This document shows positions 1 to 8,379 of a stretch of 16,638 nucleotides of DNA, one piece after another. Position numbers and translations under genes: made by a program. Below the pieces are notes generated by a model. That model made no database searches and was not told the DNA's origin. It saw nothing but the letters and a program-made list of their open reading frames with translations. Position 1 is the stretch's first letter, and the number at the start of each line of letters is the position of its first letter. Source of the stretch: Halieaceae bacterium (GTDB lineage Bacteria; Pseudomonadota; Gammaproteobacteria; Pseudomonadales; Halieaceae); the NCBI GenBank assembly GCA_011524755.1, contig WTJR01000139.1, positions 1,915 through 18,552 of the forward strand, written 5' to 3'.

Positions 1-100
1 GAAGCATCCGGTTTCGCCACAGCAAAAAGCGGGCGTAGCGGCCAGAGGGTCTGTCTTTCGAATCTGTATATTTCGATTCGGTAGTGGAGGGTATGGCCAT
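1..100 (-). CDS. crtF: CrtF, hydroxyneurosporene O-methyltransferase (N-terminal fragment; continues beyond the window)
   Basis: Only the first 33 codons are inside the window; the gene runs off the left edge. The ATG lies at 100-98 and shares its A with the TAA stop of crtE (TAATG), which implies translational coupling. The peptide begins MAIPSTTES and continues to GRYARFLLWRNRML. The last part resembles the W-R-x-R/W segment that opens CrtF proteins just before the 'FQRWA' region. CrtF is a SAM-dependent enzyme that methylates the tertiary hydroxyl groups of acyclic carotenoids after CrtC and CrtD have acted. The crtE-crtF order is also found in Rhodobacter, which supports the call. Identity is moderately sure because only a short, variable N-terminus is visible. 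Confidence 0.72.
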   Translation of the reverse strand, partial: MAIPSTTESKYTDSKDRPSGRYARFLLWRNRML

Positions 101-978
101 TACGCGGCCACTTGCGCAATCTTCTCGGGTACAAATCGGCTAGCTTGTGCGCGCACCAACTTCTGTAGCATGTCGTGTCCAGCGCAGGCTGGCATGCTGT
201 CTAGACCGGCTTCAAGGCATTCCTTTAGTCGTGCGACGGCTCCCTCGAGCCCCAGTTCGCGAACCGCACTAGGTCGATCAAGCTTCACATCGATACCGGT
301 TGGCTTGCCCAATGTGTCGGGATCGGACACGGCGTCCTTAATATCATCCGCTACCTGATAGGCCTCACCAATACTTGCTCCCAAATTGACCCATGGGCCT
401 GGATCAACGCCGGCAGCAGCGGCGCCAGCGCAGGTGGCAGCGACGAACAGCGCGCCAGTTTTAGCGCGATGGTAGCGAGATAAATCAACCCGTTGCTCGC
501 ATTCCCAAGCCTGTCCAGCACAAATGCCATGAGGTGCACCTACACCACGTGCCACAATCGTGGTGACAAGTGGAACACGCTCTGCGCGGACTGCTTGCAC
601 CGCGTGTGCTGAAAGCGTTTGAAAGGCCGCAACAATTAGGGCGTCACCGGTTAGGACCGCGATGCGCTCTCCAAACTTGGCATGAACCGATGGTTTGCCG
701 CGTCGCTGAGTCGCGTCATCAAAACAGGGAAGGTCATCATGGACCAAGGATGCGCAGTGAAGGAGCTCAACGGCTGTGGCTGCGGCATTCGCGAGGCCAA
801 CGTCGCTAGAGTTGTTCGCTAGCGCAACAGCCTTACACAGTTGGGGCCTGACGCGTGCGCCGCCCGGAAAAACGGCGTAGTTCAGTGCTTGAGCAAGTAG
901 GGGTGGGCATTGAGCAGTTGCATGTTCTGCCATTGCCTCTTCTATGTATTGCTCGCAATCCAGTAGCGTTTTTTCCAT
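100..978 (-). CDS. crtE: Geranylgeranyl diphosphate synthase CrtE
   Basis: Prenyltransferase that extends farnesyl diphosphate with isopentenyl diphosphate to C20 GGPP, the precursor of phytoene and of the bacteriochlorophyll tail. The first aspartate-rich motif is HDDLPCFDDATQRRG near residue 80-95 (DDx4D type, usual for bacterial GGPP/FPP synthases). The second is the QVADDIKD segment near residue 210-217. GGARVRPQL near residue 38 is the typical substrate-binding GGKRxRP-like site. Length is about 292 residues, normal for the family. I prefer the ATG at 978 because a GGTGA ribosome-binding match sits 5 nt upstream (984-988). An in-frame ATG at 990 would add four residues. The stop overlaps the crtF start. 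Divergent from crtC, with two TGT-N12-ACA sites between them. Confidence 0.93.
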   Translation of the reverse strand: MEKTLLDCEQYIEEAMAEHATAQCPPLLAQALNYAVFPGGARVRPQLCKAVALANNSSDVGLANAAATAVELLHCASLVHDDLPCFDDATQRRGKPSVHAKFGERIAVLTGDALIVAAFQTLSAHAVQAVRAERVPLVTTIVARGVGAPHGICAGQAWECEQRVDLSRYHRAKTGALFVAATCAGAAAAGVDPGPWVNLGASIGEAYQVADDIKDAVSDPDTLGKPTGIDVKLDRPSAVRELGLEGAVARLKECLEAGLDSMPACAGHDMLQKLVRAQASRFVPEKIAQVAA

Positions 979-999
979 GGCAGTCACCATACCCGTAAG

Positions 1000-1042
1000 T
1001 GTTGTTTTATTTATACATTATTTTTGTCTATATTAGTTGACA
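1000..1042. promoter_or_regulatory. Tandem PpsR/CrtJ-type operators between crtE and crtC
   Basis: Two exact TGT-N12-ACA palindromes are visible: TGTTGTTTTATTTATACA at 1000-1017 and TGTCTATATTAGTTGACA at 1025-1042, separated by 7 bp (25 bp centre to centre). TGT-N12-ACA is the established binding form of the aerobic/light repressor PpsR (CrtJ) in purple bacteria, which can bind such sites in tandem. The pair lies between the divergent crtE and crtC starts, so it probably controls both. On the minus strand a TAGACA (-35-like, 1025-1030) and a TAAAAC (-10-like, 1004-1009) are spaced 15 bp and fall inside the two palindromes. That fits direct promoter blocking for crtE. The regulator gene itself is not in the window. 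Confidence 0.75.
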
Positions 1043-1091
1043 CATTACGCCGATCTTGCACACCCTGCAAGCAACGCGCGGGAGATTCGCT

Positions 1092-2099
1092 ATGGAGCAA
1101 CCACTGCTGTCGACATCGGGAGGTTTGGGGTTCGACTTGCCTGTTTCAAATAACGGCTATCGCTGGTGGTATGTCGACGGATTCAGTGAATGCGGATCGC
1201 ACGGTGTGACACTGATATTTTTCATCGGAACGGTGTTTTCCCCGTTTTATGCCGCTGCGAGAAAGAAGGGGGATACTGACCCACGCGAGTTTGTTTGCGT
1301 GAACGCGGTTTTCTACGAGCCAAAGCAAAAACATTGGGCGATGACAGAGCGTCGGGCACGCGACCTTCAAACATCCACTTCGATGCTCAAGATCGGCCCA
1401 TCCTCAATGTCATTCGATGGTGAGAGGCTAACGGTCGATCTCGACGAGCGATCAGCGCCATTCCGCAGAGCTATTAAGGGAAAGGTGGTAATCGATATAC
1501 CTGCCGTTACCGATCGCTGTTATGCACTGCATTCAGCCGGTCAGCATCGATGGTGGCCAATTGCACCGACCGCGCGTGTAAAGGTGTCGCTTGATACACC
1601 GGACGTGGGGTGGGAGGGCGCAGGCTATGTTGACACCAACGGTGGTACTGTTGCGCTGGAAGATACCTTTACCGACTGGCATTGGTCTCGGGCCGATATG
1701 GGGCCAGAAAATTGCCGCATCGTTTATGAGGCGCACGCAAGAGACGGTGAGACATGTCTCATGACGCTGTTCGGCGGTCCCAAAACAGGAATGGCGTCAG
1801 AGCATTCGCCGCCCCGACGTGACTTATCGGCTGGTCCGGTTTGGCGTGTTTCCAGGCCTGCAAGGAGCCATCAAGGCTTCAACGTCGAAAAAACACTTGA
1901 AGACACGCCTTTTTACACGCGAAGTCACCTACATGATGCCTCCGGAAACAGCGTGATGCATGAGAGCTTGGATCTAGACCGTTTCGCTGCGCCATGGGTT
2001 CAGCGGTTGCTGCCGTTCAGGATGCGTAAGATCTTCTACGGTCTAGCGAATGCGGGCGATTCGCGCGTCACGGTCCCTTTCTCTAAGAGTCTCAAATAG
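1092..2099 (+). CDS. crtC: Hydroxyneurosporene synthase CrtC (acyclic carotenoid 1,2-hydratase)
   Basis: Adds water across the terminal 1,2 double bond of neurosporene/lycopene-type carotenoids to give 1-hydroxy ends, the substrate of CrtD. The family hallmark is near the N-terminus: FDLPVSNNGYRWWYVDG followed by HGVTLIFFIGTVFSPFYA and, later, the WAMTER segment. Total length is 335 residues, close to the family norm. I chose ATG 1092 because a GGGAG Shine-Dalgarno match (1079-1083) precedes it; an upstream TTG at 1056 would add 12 residues and lacks a good site. The 3' end overlaps the convergent crtB 3' end by 57 bp (2043-2099). It shares the control region with crtE. Confidence 0.93.
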   Translation: MEQPLLSTSGGLGFDLPVSNNGYRWWYVDGFSECGSHGVTLIFFIGTVFSPFYAAARKKGDTDPREFVCVNAVFYEPKQKHWAMTERRARDLQTSTSMLKIGPSSMSFDGERLTVDLDERSAPFRRAIKGKVVIDIPAVTDRCYALHSAGQHRWWPIAPTARVKVSLDTPDVGWEGAGYVDTNGGTVALEDTFTDWHWSRADMGPENCRIVYEAHARDGETCLMTLFGGPKTGMASEHSPPRRDLSAGPVWRVSRPARSHQGFNVEKTLEDTPFYTRSHLHDASGNSVMHESLDLDRFAAPWVQRLLPFRMRKIFYGLANAGDSRVTVPFSKSLK

Positions 2100-3095
2100 A
2101 TCAATAATCCAGAGTGTTCTTACCTTGAAGGGGTCGGATTTAATGGCAGGTGCTACACCACCTGATGCAACCACTGCATCAATAAGAAACTGATTTTGAG
2201 GTAGGGCGGGTGTATCGAGCGCCTTGCTTCTGGGCTGTGCGAAAGCGATAGCCGAGGTCAGCAGGGCGAATTTTTTCTTCGTATCGACAATGGCGCGTTG
2301 ATCAACCGAGTTAAAGCCATGCTCACCTACTTTCTGACCAATGGCGGCGTAAAGCTTTCTCGCCGCACGAATGCCCGGTTGATACTTTCTAGGGAGCTGC
2401 GCAATGCCATGGTCTGCGCGTTTGTACAGCCAGTCCGCGCGCTCAAGAAGTCGTTGTGTTACCACGCCAACACCCTCTGAGTAGGTCGGATTTGCGAGCA
2501 TCTCGTCGGTGTCCACGCCTTCTGCCTTCAGCTCGTCCATGGGGAGATAAATTCTACCCAGCTGCGCGTCTTCACCCACATCCCTCGCGATATTGGTCAG
2601 TTGCATTGCTGTGCCCAAGTCAGCGGCTCTTGCCAATGTCTTGGCGTCTCGAACGCCCATCAGTACTGACATCATGACACCAACAGCGCCGGCGACACGG
2701 GCGCTGTAATCATAGACATCTTCAATCGAGTGATAGAGCTTCCCTTCAGCATCCCAGGCAAAACCTTCAAGTAAGGCGTTCAGTAGCTCTCTCGGCATTT
2801 GATAGGTGTGAACAATTTGCGTCAGGACTCGATCGGTCGCCACATACTGCGGCTTTCCCTCGTAGATGCGGTCGAGTCGATTGTGCAATAGCTCCAGTGC
2901 CCGCTTCGGGTTTTCCCCCTCATCCACCAGGTCGTCGGCTTCTCTACAAAAAGCATAGAGACCGCAGGCTGCGTGTTGCATGACGGAGGGCAGCAAATGT
3001 GACGCAAAATAAAAGGAGCGCGACCCGTTGGATAGCTGCTGCTTACACAGCCCCATATCGGTGCTGGGAGTCGGTAAAAATTTATCGACTTGCAT
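2043..3095 (-). CDS. crtB: Phytoene synthase CrtB
   Basis: Condenses two GGPP to 15-cis-phytoene, the first committed carotenoid step. It shows the squalene/phytoene synthase folds and signatures: SRSFYFAS (residues 25-32), the first aspartate-rich motif YAFCREADDLVDE (47-59), and the second, LTNIARDVGEDAQLGRIYLP, near residues 165-185. Length is 350 residues from ATG 3095. A TTG at 3110 in the same frame would add five residues. The start codon lies inside the crtI 3' end (14-bp overlap, 3082-3095), so crtI and crtB are almost certainly co-transcribed and translationally coupled. The 3' end overlaps convergent crtC by 57 bp. Confidence 0.95.
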   Translation of the reverse strand: MQVDKFLPTPSTDMGLCKQQLSNGSRSFYFASHLLPSVMQHAACGLYAFCREADDLVDEGENPKRALELLHNRLDRIYEGKPQYVATDRVLTQIVHTYQMPRELLNALLEGFAWDAEGKLYHSIEDVYDYSARVAGAVGVMMSVLMGVRDAKTLARAADLGTAMQLTNIARDVGEDAQLGRIYLPMDELKAEGVDTDEMLANPTYSEGVGVVTQRLLERADWLYKRADHGIAQLPRKYQPGIRAARKLYAAIGQKVGEHGFNSVDQRAIVDTKKKFALLTSAIAFAQPRSKALDTPALPQNQFLIDAVVASGGVAPAIKSDPFKVRTLWIIDLFETLRERDRDARIARIR

Positions 3096-4626
3096 AGGTG
3101 GGGGCTTCAATCAGTCCGTCAATGACTTTGGCGGAGGAGAGTACGGCTGGCATACCGGCTCCGGGGTGAGTGCCAGCGCCAACCAAATAGAGCCCGTCAA
3201 CCTCTTCACTTTTATTGTGAGGTCTGAAGTAGGCGCTCTGGGTAATGCGTGGCTCCAGCGAGAATCCTGCACCTTTCACCGAGTTGAGGCGATTCTGGAA
3301 GTCGAGGGGCGTCAGCATCAGTGATGTGGCGAGGTTGGCGCCCAAGTCAGGCAGCCCTGTTTCCTCGAGACGCTTCTCAACAGCGCGCCGGAATATCTCA
3401 GCGTGCGTTGTCCAGTCGGTTCCAGAGTCCAGGTGCGGTACCGGTACTAGTGCGTAAAACGCATCGCACCCCTCCGGCGCCATCGACGGATCGGTCGCTG
3501 TTGGCCTGTGCAAATACAGACTGAAATCTTCGGTGGGCTTCTTGTGTTTAAAGATGTCGGTAAGCAGTCCTTTATAGCGCGGCCCAAGAATGATTGAGTG
3601 GTGGGGTATATCGGGGTACTGCTTTTTGGTGCCGAAATACCAAACAAATAAGCCATTAGAGTAATGCGCTTTATCAATCTTTCGATCAGTCCATTTGCGT
3701 TTGTGTGTTTCCGACAGCAGGTATTTGTAGGTCCATGCAGAGTCTGCATTTGATATGACGAGATTAGCTGCGATGTGCTCACCTGACTTGAGGCGCACGC
3801 CGGTGACCTTTCCATTGTCTGTGGTGATTTGGTCAACCTCACTATTCAGCCGAATATCGCTCCCTTGTCCACGGATGAGGTTGCCTAGCGATTCGACAAT
3901 GCGCCCTGTGCCACCCATGGCAGACCAAACGCCACCCGTGACTTCTAGGTGAGAGATGAGGGAATACAAGCTGCTAGCGGTATACGGGTTGCCACCAATG
4001 AGAAGCGGGTGGAAGCTTACAGCCTGCCTCAATTGCTCGTTCTTGATGTACTTCGAGACCAGCGAATAAACACTTTGATCACCACGTAATCTCACTAAGT
4101 CAGGTGCGAAGCGCATCAGCTGAGCAAAGGTACTGAAGGGTTTATCGAGCAATGCAAAACCGACTTTATGCCGCGCTTCGCTGGCTTTTAAATAGCGCTC
4201 GTAGCCTTGAGCATCTGCTGGGTTGTACTCGAGTATTTGACGGAGGTTTTCTGACTTCTCGCTCGAGTAGTCAAAGATTCGCCCGTCATCAAAACGGATT
4301 CTGTAGAACGGATCCATGAGCCGAAGATCAACGTCATCACTCATCTTCTTGCCACAGAGTTCCCAGAGCTCTTCAAATAATTCGGGGACCGTGACAATGG
4401 TGGGCCCGCCATCGAAGGTGAAGCCGTCCTGTTTGTAGGTGTAGCCTCTACCTCCCAGCGCATCGAGCTTTTCGAGAAGCGTGACGTGATAGCCTTTGGC
4501 TGCAAGACGAATCGCAGAGGCGAGGCCGCCGAAGCCACTACCTATGACAATGGCTTTTTCATGTGACTCAACTTGCTTGAGGGTATCGAAGTCCGGATGC
4601 GCTGTGTTCATCTTTATAGACGTCAT
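3082..4626 (-). CDS. crtI: Phytoene desaturase CrtI
   Basis: FAD-dependent desaturase/isomerase that converts phytoene to neurosporene or lycopene. Its N-terminal dinucleotide-binding motif is VIGSGFGGLASAIRLAAKGY (residues 27-46), followed by an acidic end of beta-2 (LLEK) and LGGRGYTY. The C-terminal signature LYLVGAGTHPGAGMPAVL is typical of bacterial CrtI. Length 514 residues is normal. Two starts are possible: ATG 4626, only 3 bp from an operator palindrome and without a Shine-Dalgarno, or ATG 4611 (Met6). With the first, the mRNA would be leaderless or would initiate far upstream in bchO. crtI follows bchO by 52 bp and overlaps crtB. The number of desaturation steps cannot be read from the sequence; CrtC/CrtD/CrtF without CrtA suggests a spirilloxanthin route. 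Confidence 0.95.
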   Translation of the reverse strand: MTSIKMNTAHPDFDTLKQVESHEKAIVIGSGFGGLASAIRLAAKGYHVTLLEKLDALGGRGYTYKQDGFTFDGGPTIVTVPELFEELWELCGKKMSDDVDLRLMDPFYRIRFDDGRIFDYSSEKSENLRQILEYNPADAQGYERYLKASEARHKVGFALLDKPFSTFAQLMRFAPDLVRLRGDQSVYSLVSKYIKNEQLRQAVSFHPLLIGGNPYTASSLYSLISHLEVTGGVWSAMGGTGRIVESLGNLIRGQGSDIRLNSEVDQITTDNGKVTGVRLKSGEHIAANLVISNADSAWTYKYLLSETHKRKWTDRKIDKAHYSNGLFVWYFGTKKQYPDIPHHSIILGPRYKGLLTDIFKHKKPTEDFSLYLHRPTATDPSMAPEGCDAFYALVPVPHLDSGTDWTTHAEIFRRAVEKRLEETGLPDLGANLATSLMLTPLDFQNRLNSVKGAGFSLEPRITQSAYFRPHNKSEEVDGLYLVGAGTHPGAGMPAVLSSAKVIDGLIEAPTYASR

Positions 4627-4647
4627 TTATGTCAATATTAATTGACA
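4605..4647. promoter_or_regulatory. PpsR/CrtJ-type operator upstream of crtI, with a degenerate second copy
   Basis: TGTCAATATTAATTGACA at 4630-4647 is an exact TGT-N12-ACA site with perfect 7-bp arms (TGTCAAT/ATTGACA). It lies in the 52-bp gap between bchO and crtI and nearly touches the crtI ATG. A second copy with one mismatch (TGT-N12-ACG, 4605-4622) sits 7 bp away, inside the first codons of crtI. The exact site is strong; the second could be chance. The position suggests crtI-crtB has its own redox/light-regulated promoter inside the bchIDO-crtIB run, separate from the bchI promoter. Confidence 0.7.
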
Positions 4648-4678
4648 GTCTATCACCGGTTTTCGGATTGCACACCCG

Positions 4679-5542
4679 TTAATTGAGCCGCTCCAGAAAC
4701 TGATAAAACACCTGTGCGACCCGCTCGGGGTCTGCTTCATGAACCAGATGACCCGCCTCCTCCAGAGTGATTGCCGTTGCGTCTGGTATTTCGCGTGTTG
4801 CCCTGTGCGCGCGAATGGCAGGAACAATGTGGTCTTTTTCGCAACCAATGAGGTGAGTCGGGGTTTTTAGTTTAGGTAAGTCCTTCGCTAGCTGACCCAG
4901 CTCCCATCCACCCATCATTCTTAAGGTGCCCTCGATGTGTTCGGGTTGGGATATCAGGGTTGTGTAGCGCTGGATCATTGGTTCCGAGATGGTGGCGCCG
5001 GTATCGCGCAACGCTCTGCGCACATCGGACTCGCCGGTTCCGCGCCGGGCGAGGAAGCGGGACACCCTAGGCGATCGGCTGAGTGCACGCGCGGCTTTGA
5101 GCATAAGCGGCTCAATGAAAGCGCCGAAGGGTAGAAGGGCACCGTTAATTGACAGTAACCCGCGCGGTCTGATGTCTGTATCGAGGCACATTCTGATGCC
5201 AACGGCTGCGCCTGCTGAGTGTCCAATCACATACTCGGGTGAGATTTCTAGGTGCTTGCACAGCTCATCTATAGCCCGAGCCATCGCGCTCAAAAGGTGC
5301 TCGCGTTCATCAAGTGGGTAGGTAAAGCCTTGGCCCGGGAGATCTATCAATACGCACGTGAATTGCCTGCTCAAACATTCAGCCATGCCCGCCATAGAGT
5401 GGGTAGACGAGCCGGTGCCGTGCAAGAGCAAGATCACTGGCCCTGATCCAATGCGTTGAACGTGCCATAGGGTGCCCGCGCATTGCACGAATTCGCTGTG
5501 CTCGCGCAGAGGCCAATCACTGGGTAAACGGTCGGGCCCCAT
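4679..5542 (-). CDS. bchO: BchO, alpha/beta hydrolase encoded with Mg-chelatase
   Basis: Alpha/beta-fold hydrolase of the BchO family, always found with bchI and bchD in purple bacteria; its exact chemical role is not established. The oxyanion region is LLLHGTGSSTHSM (residues 38-50), the nucleophile elbow is GHSAG with Ser109, the likely acid is Asp237 (EKDHIVP) and the likely base is His265 (AGHLVHE), so the triad is intact. The opening WPLREHSEFVQ matches the BchO start. Length 287 residues. The ATG at 5542 follows the bchD stop by only 7 bp, so it is in one transcript with bchD. A 52-bp gap with an operator separates it from crtI. Confidence 0.9.
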   Translation of the reverse strand: MGPDRLPSDWPLREHSEFVQCAGTLWHVQRIGSGPVILLLHGTGSSTHSMAGMAECLSRQFTCVLIDLPGQGFTYPLDEREHLLSAMARAIDELCKHLEISPEYVIGHSAGAAVGIRMCLDTDIRPRGLLSINGALLPFGAFIEPLMLKAARALSRSPRVSRFLARRGTGESDVRRALRDTGATISEPMIQRYTTLISQPEHIEGTLRMMGGWELGQLAKDLPKLKTPTHLIGCEKDHIVPAIRAHRATREIPDATAITLEEAGHLVHEADPERVAQVFYQFLERLN

Positions 5543-5549
5543 GGGTTTG

Positions 5550-7352
5550 CTAGCCTACGCTGAGCGTTCTGATGGATGTATTCAGTGACTGTGCAGACGC
5601 GTTTGGAAGCGGCAGGTAGGTGGCATCTAGCGCGGAGGACAGTTCACGCGCTCGTGGGCTGGGTCGAACCGCCGTGTCCACGAGAACACCCTTAATCTGT
5701 GTGTTAGCGAGTAGCTTCGCAGCGGAGAGCGCGTCTTCCGTACCTGCTGACCGGCTTTTGGTGCCGTCCCGCGCAACATTGGCGGCGCCATCGGTCAGGA
5801 GTACGTAACTTGGCGTCGCCCCTGTTGCGGATACAGAACGCGCCAGCTCATGTGTTGCTTGAAGCGCGGCTGCCATCGGCGTTCCGCCCCCTCCGGGAAG
5901 TTGAGCTAGGGTGCGCTTGGCTCTGACTAGCGAGCGCGTGGGTGGTAGCAGGATCTCTGCTGTATCGCCCTTGAAGGCAATCAAGGCGACTTCTGTTCTG
6001 TGGGAGTAGCAGTCAGCGAGCAGTAGTTCGATTGCGCCTTTAGCTTCTGACATGCGCTGATGCGCACTGCTACCCGAAGCGTCTACTGCAAAAATCATCA
6101 CGCTGGACTTACGCTGTTCAAAGCGTTTCACGCGAATGTCCGAGGATTCAATGTATAGGCTGGTTTTTTTCTTGTCCGAGGTATCCCACATTGCTCTTGC
6201 CGTTTGAAACGGTGCAGCACATCGCAGCGTGGCAGGTATATCGATGCGGTGTCCGCGCTTTACATCGCCACGTCGTACGCCCACTGGACGACCTCGTTGT
6301 TTGTCCTGAGCAAACTCACCAGCATTGCCACTTTTGCTTTGACGCTGCCGGCTTTTCTCAGCGCGCTTCAACAGAATCGCCAGTAGGTCTTCAGGCAGCT
6401 CAGCCATCGCGGCCTGAACTAGATCTTCGTGGTCCTGCTCCTCCTTTTGCTGGGTTTGCTGCTCGGGCACATCTGTGTCTTCTTGATTGTCGTCGGCCTG
6501 TTCTGGAGGCTGAGGCTCTGCTTGTGGTGTTGGTAAATGCTGAGCTATGGGTAGGAGTACCAGTCGAATGAGAGGATGCATAACGGCCTCGTCGCTAACG
6601 GGTTTGCCGCTTAACAAGCTCAGGGCTTTGGCGATGTCGACGGCGAATTTCAATGTGCGAGAGGAGTGTATTCCCATGGACGCCGCAAGCTCCGCCAGTC
6701 GCGTAAGGTCTTCATCCGGAACTGTCGTGTGAGAAAGCCGCGATTGCGCCGATAGGATGTCTGATCGAGCGTAGCGACTGTCATCGACGCAGCGGATACT
6801 GATCTCGTCAAGAGCGATACTGAGGCCTAGTCGTTCTATCAGACCAGCTGGTGGCGATTCCTCGTCGATGCCCTCGTCCAGCGCGATGACGGTGATTGAG
6901 GCGGGGCTGGTATGGCTTATGCCATCTCGCGCTATATGGACTTCACCTGTATCTAGGGCGGCGCACCAATGTCCTGTGAATTCTTTGGGTAGCCGCTCAG
7001 CCATAGAGAGCAGCACAACTCGCTGATGGCATTCTGCGAGCACGCCTTGTGCCAAAACGGGCTTACCATGTCGCATGCTCTCGGTGATATCCATGCCACC
7101 CAGTAGACGTTCGGTGGGTGTGTTACTCGGTACTCGACGGGCTGGCGTTTCAGTGAAGCTGTCGAGTAGAGCGAGCCAGTAATCTCTAACGGGCCCCGGT
7201 TGTGCGCAGACGCGAATGCCACCGGCTTTGTGGCGCAGGATAGCGACCAACGCCGCAGCTAGCTCGGCGTCATGCCATGCATTCGCGGCTTCCGCCTCAG
7301 GCGAGAGCGGCTTCGATAGCGCGTTCGACGCGGGCATCGGCACTGGATTCAT
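5550..7352 (-). CDS. bchD: Magnesium chelatase subunit D (BchD)
   Basis: Subunit of the ATP-dependent Mg-chelatase (BchHID) that inserts Mg2+ into protoporphyrin IX. Architecture in order: a degenerate AAA+ domain without a Walker A (about residues 25-270), an acidic/proline/glutamine-rich linker (about 275-310), and a C-terminal von Willebrand A domain. The VWA metal site is visible as DASGS (424-428), the GGGGTPM turn with Thr491, and LTDGAAN (519-525). Length 600 residues is usual. The start at 7352 overlaps the bchI 3' end by 56 bp; Met6 at 7337 is an alternative, and both lie within bchI. Co-transcribed with bchI and bchO. Confidence 0.94.
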   Translation of the reverse strand: MNPVPMPASNALSKPLSPEAEAANAWHDAELAAALVAILRHKAGGIRVCAQPGPVRDYWLALLDSFTETPARRVPSNTPTERLLGGMDITESMRHGKPVLAQGVLAECHQRVVLLSMAERLPKEFTGHWCAALDTGEVHIARDGISHTSPASITVIALDEGIDEESPPAGLIERLGLSIALDEISIRCVDDSRYARSDILSAQSRLSHTTVPDEDLTRLAELAASMGIHSSRTLKFAVDIAKALSLLSGKPVSDEAVMHPLIRLVLLPIAQHLPTPQAEPQPPEQADDNQEDTDVPEQQTQQKEEQDHEDLVQAAMAELPEDLLAILLKRAEKSRQRQSKSGNAGEFAQDKQRGRPVGVRRGDVKRGHRIDIPATLRCAAPFQTARAMWDTSDKKKTSLYIESSDIRVKRFEQRKSSVMIFAVDASGSSAHQRMSEAKGAIELLLADCYSHRTEVALIAFKGDTAEILLPPTRSLVRAKRTLAQLPGGGGTPMAAALQATHELARSVSATGATPSYVLLTDGAANVARDGTKSRSAGTEDALSAAKLLANTQIKGVLVDTAVRPSPRARELSSALDATYLPLPNASAQSLNTSIRTLSVG

Positions 7353-8313
7353 CCATTGGGTCGCGTCGCAGGCGGTGTCTTAATACGAATAGAGCGACGT
7401 ATTTCAGATGTTGCAAGGTGGCTGCATCTTTTCCCTCGAGCGCAGCGAGTGCGCGCGCGCTTCGTATCAGCGTTAGCTCACCGCGTAAGCCGTCAGTGCC
7501 CAGCTGTAGGCATAGCTCGGCGGCTTTTTCGAGTACGTTCGAGGGTACATCGACAGATTCGACGACCTCTCTCGCAGCATCAATCTTGCGGCGAAGCGCA
7601 CCTTCTTTTCGGGCAAATCGTTTGCTAAAACCTTCAGGGTCATGATCGAAGGCGTCGCGTAACTTTATGATCTCGACGCGCGTCGGAATATCCCTGGGTG
7701 TTCTGACATCGAGCGATAGACCAAAGCGATCCAGCAATTGGGGACGCAGCTCGCCTTCTTCGGGATTTCCACTTCCCACAAGGACGAAGCGCGCAGGGTG
7801 CCGAACGCTCAACCCCTCCCGCTCCACTACGTTTACGCCGCTTGCCGCAACGTCAAGAAGGGCGTCGACAATGTGATCCTCGAGCAGATTGACCTCATCG
7901 ATATACAAGAAGCCGCGATTGGCGGCTGCTAACAAACCGGGTTGAAATGCCTTCTCACCGTTGTGAATGGCCTTTTCAATGTCCAGCGCGCCAAGCACTC
8001 GATCTTCGGTTGCACCCAGGGGGAGATCAACAACGGGGATGGCAATTTTTCGTGTCTTGAGCGCATCCGCCGACTGGCATCGGCCGCATAAGCCCTGTTT
8101 GGGAGCCTCGGGATTGCAGTTGTAAGGGCAGTCTTTAACTGCGTCGATTTTGGGAAGCAGTTGAGCCAGCGCGCGGATCGTTGTCGACTTGCCTGTGCCT
8201 CGCTCGCCAAAGACCAATACACCACCAATGCTCGGGTCTACGGCCGCTATCGATAAGGCAAGTTTCATATCATCTTGCCCAACGATCGCCGTAAAGGGAT
8301 ACGCTACGGTCAT
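7297..8313 (-). CDS. bchI: Magnesium chelatase ATPase subunit I (BchI)
   Basis: AAA+ ATPase that drives Mg-chelatase as a ring with BchD. Walker A GERGTGKS (36-43), Walker B LYIDEVN (136-142), sensor-1 region GSGNPEEG (180-187) and arginine finger region RPQLLDRFG (190-198) are all intact. The start at 8313 has a strong GGGGGAG Shine-Dalgarno and gives MTVAYPFTAIVGQDDMK, the normal family N-terminus; upstream in-frame Met codons are not needed. Length 338 residues. A four-cysteine insert (Cys62, 66, 76, 79; CPYNC and CGRC) follows the Walker A region. It heads the bchI-bchD-bchO run and shares a control region with the divergent hydrolase at 8451. Confidence 0.95.
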   Translation of the reverse strand: MTVAYPFTAIVGQDDMKLALSIAAVDPSIGGVLVFGERGTGKSTTIRALAQLLPKIDAVKDCPYNCNPEAPKQGLCGRCQSADALKTRKIAIPVVDLPLGATEDRVLGALDIEKAIHNGEKAFQPGLLAAANRGFLYIDEVNLLEDHIVDALLDVAASGVNVVEREGLSVRHPARFVLVGSGNPEEGELRPQLLDRFGLSLDVRTPRDIPTRVEIIKLRDAFDHDPEGFSKRFARKEGALRRKIDAAREVVESVDVPSNVLEKAAELCLQLGTDGLRGELTLIRSARALAALEGKDAATLQHLKYVALFVLRHRLRRDPMDESSADARVERAIEAALA

Positions 8314-8379
8314 GATTACTCCCCCAAAAAGGCTCAATTGATTTGAGCTCGCCGACGCGGGTTTTCCGAATCGGATTAG

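Noticed and set aside
1056..1091. TTG start of crtC at 1056
   Set aside because: ATG 1092 has a GGGAG site and fits the family N-terminus.
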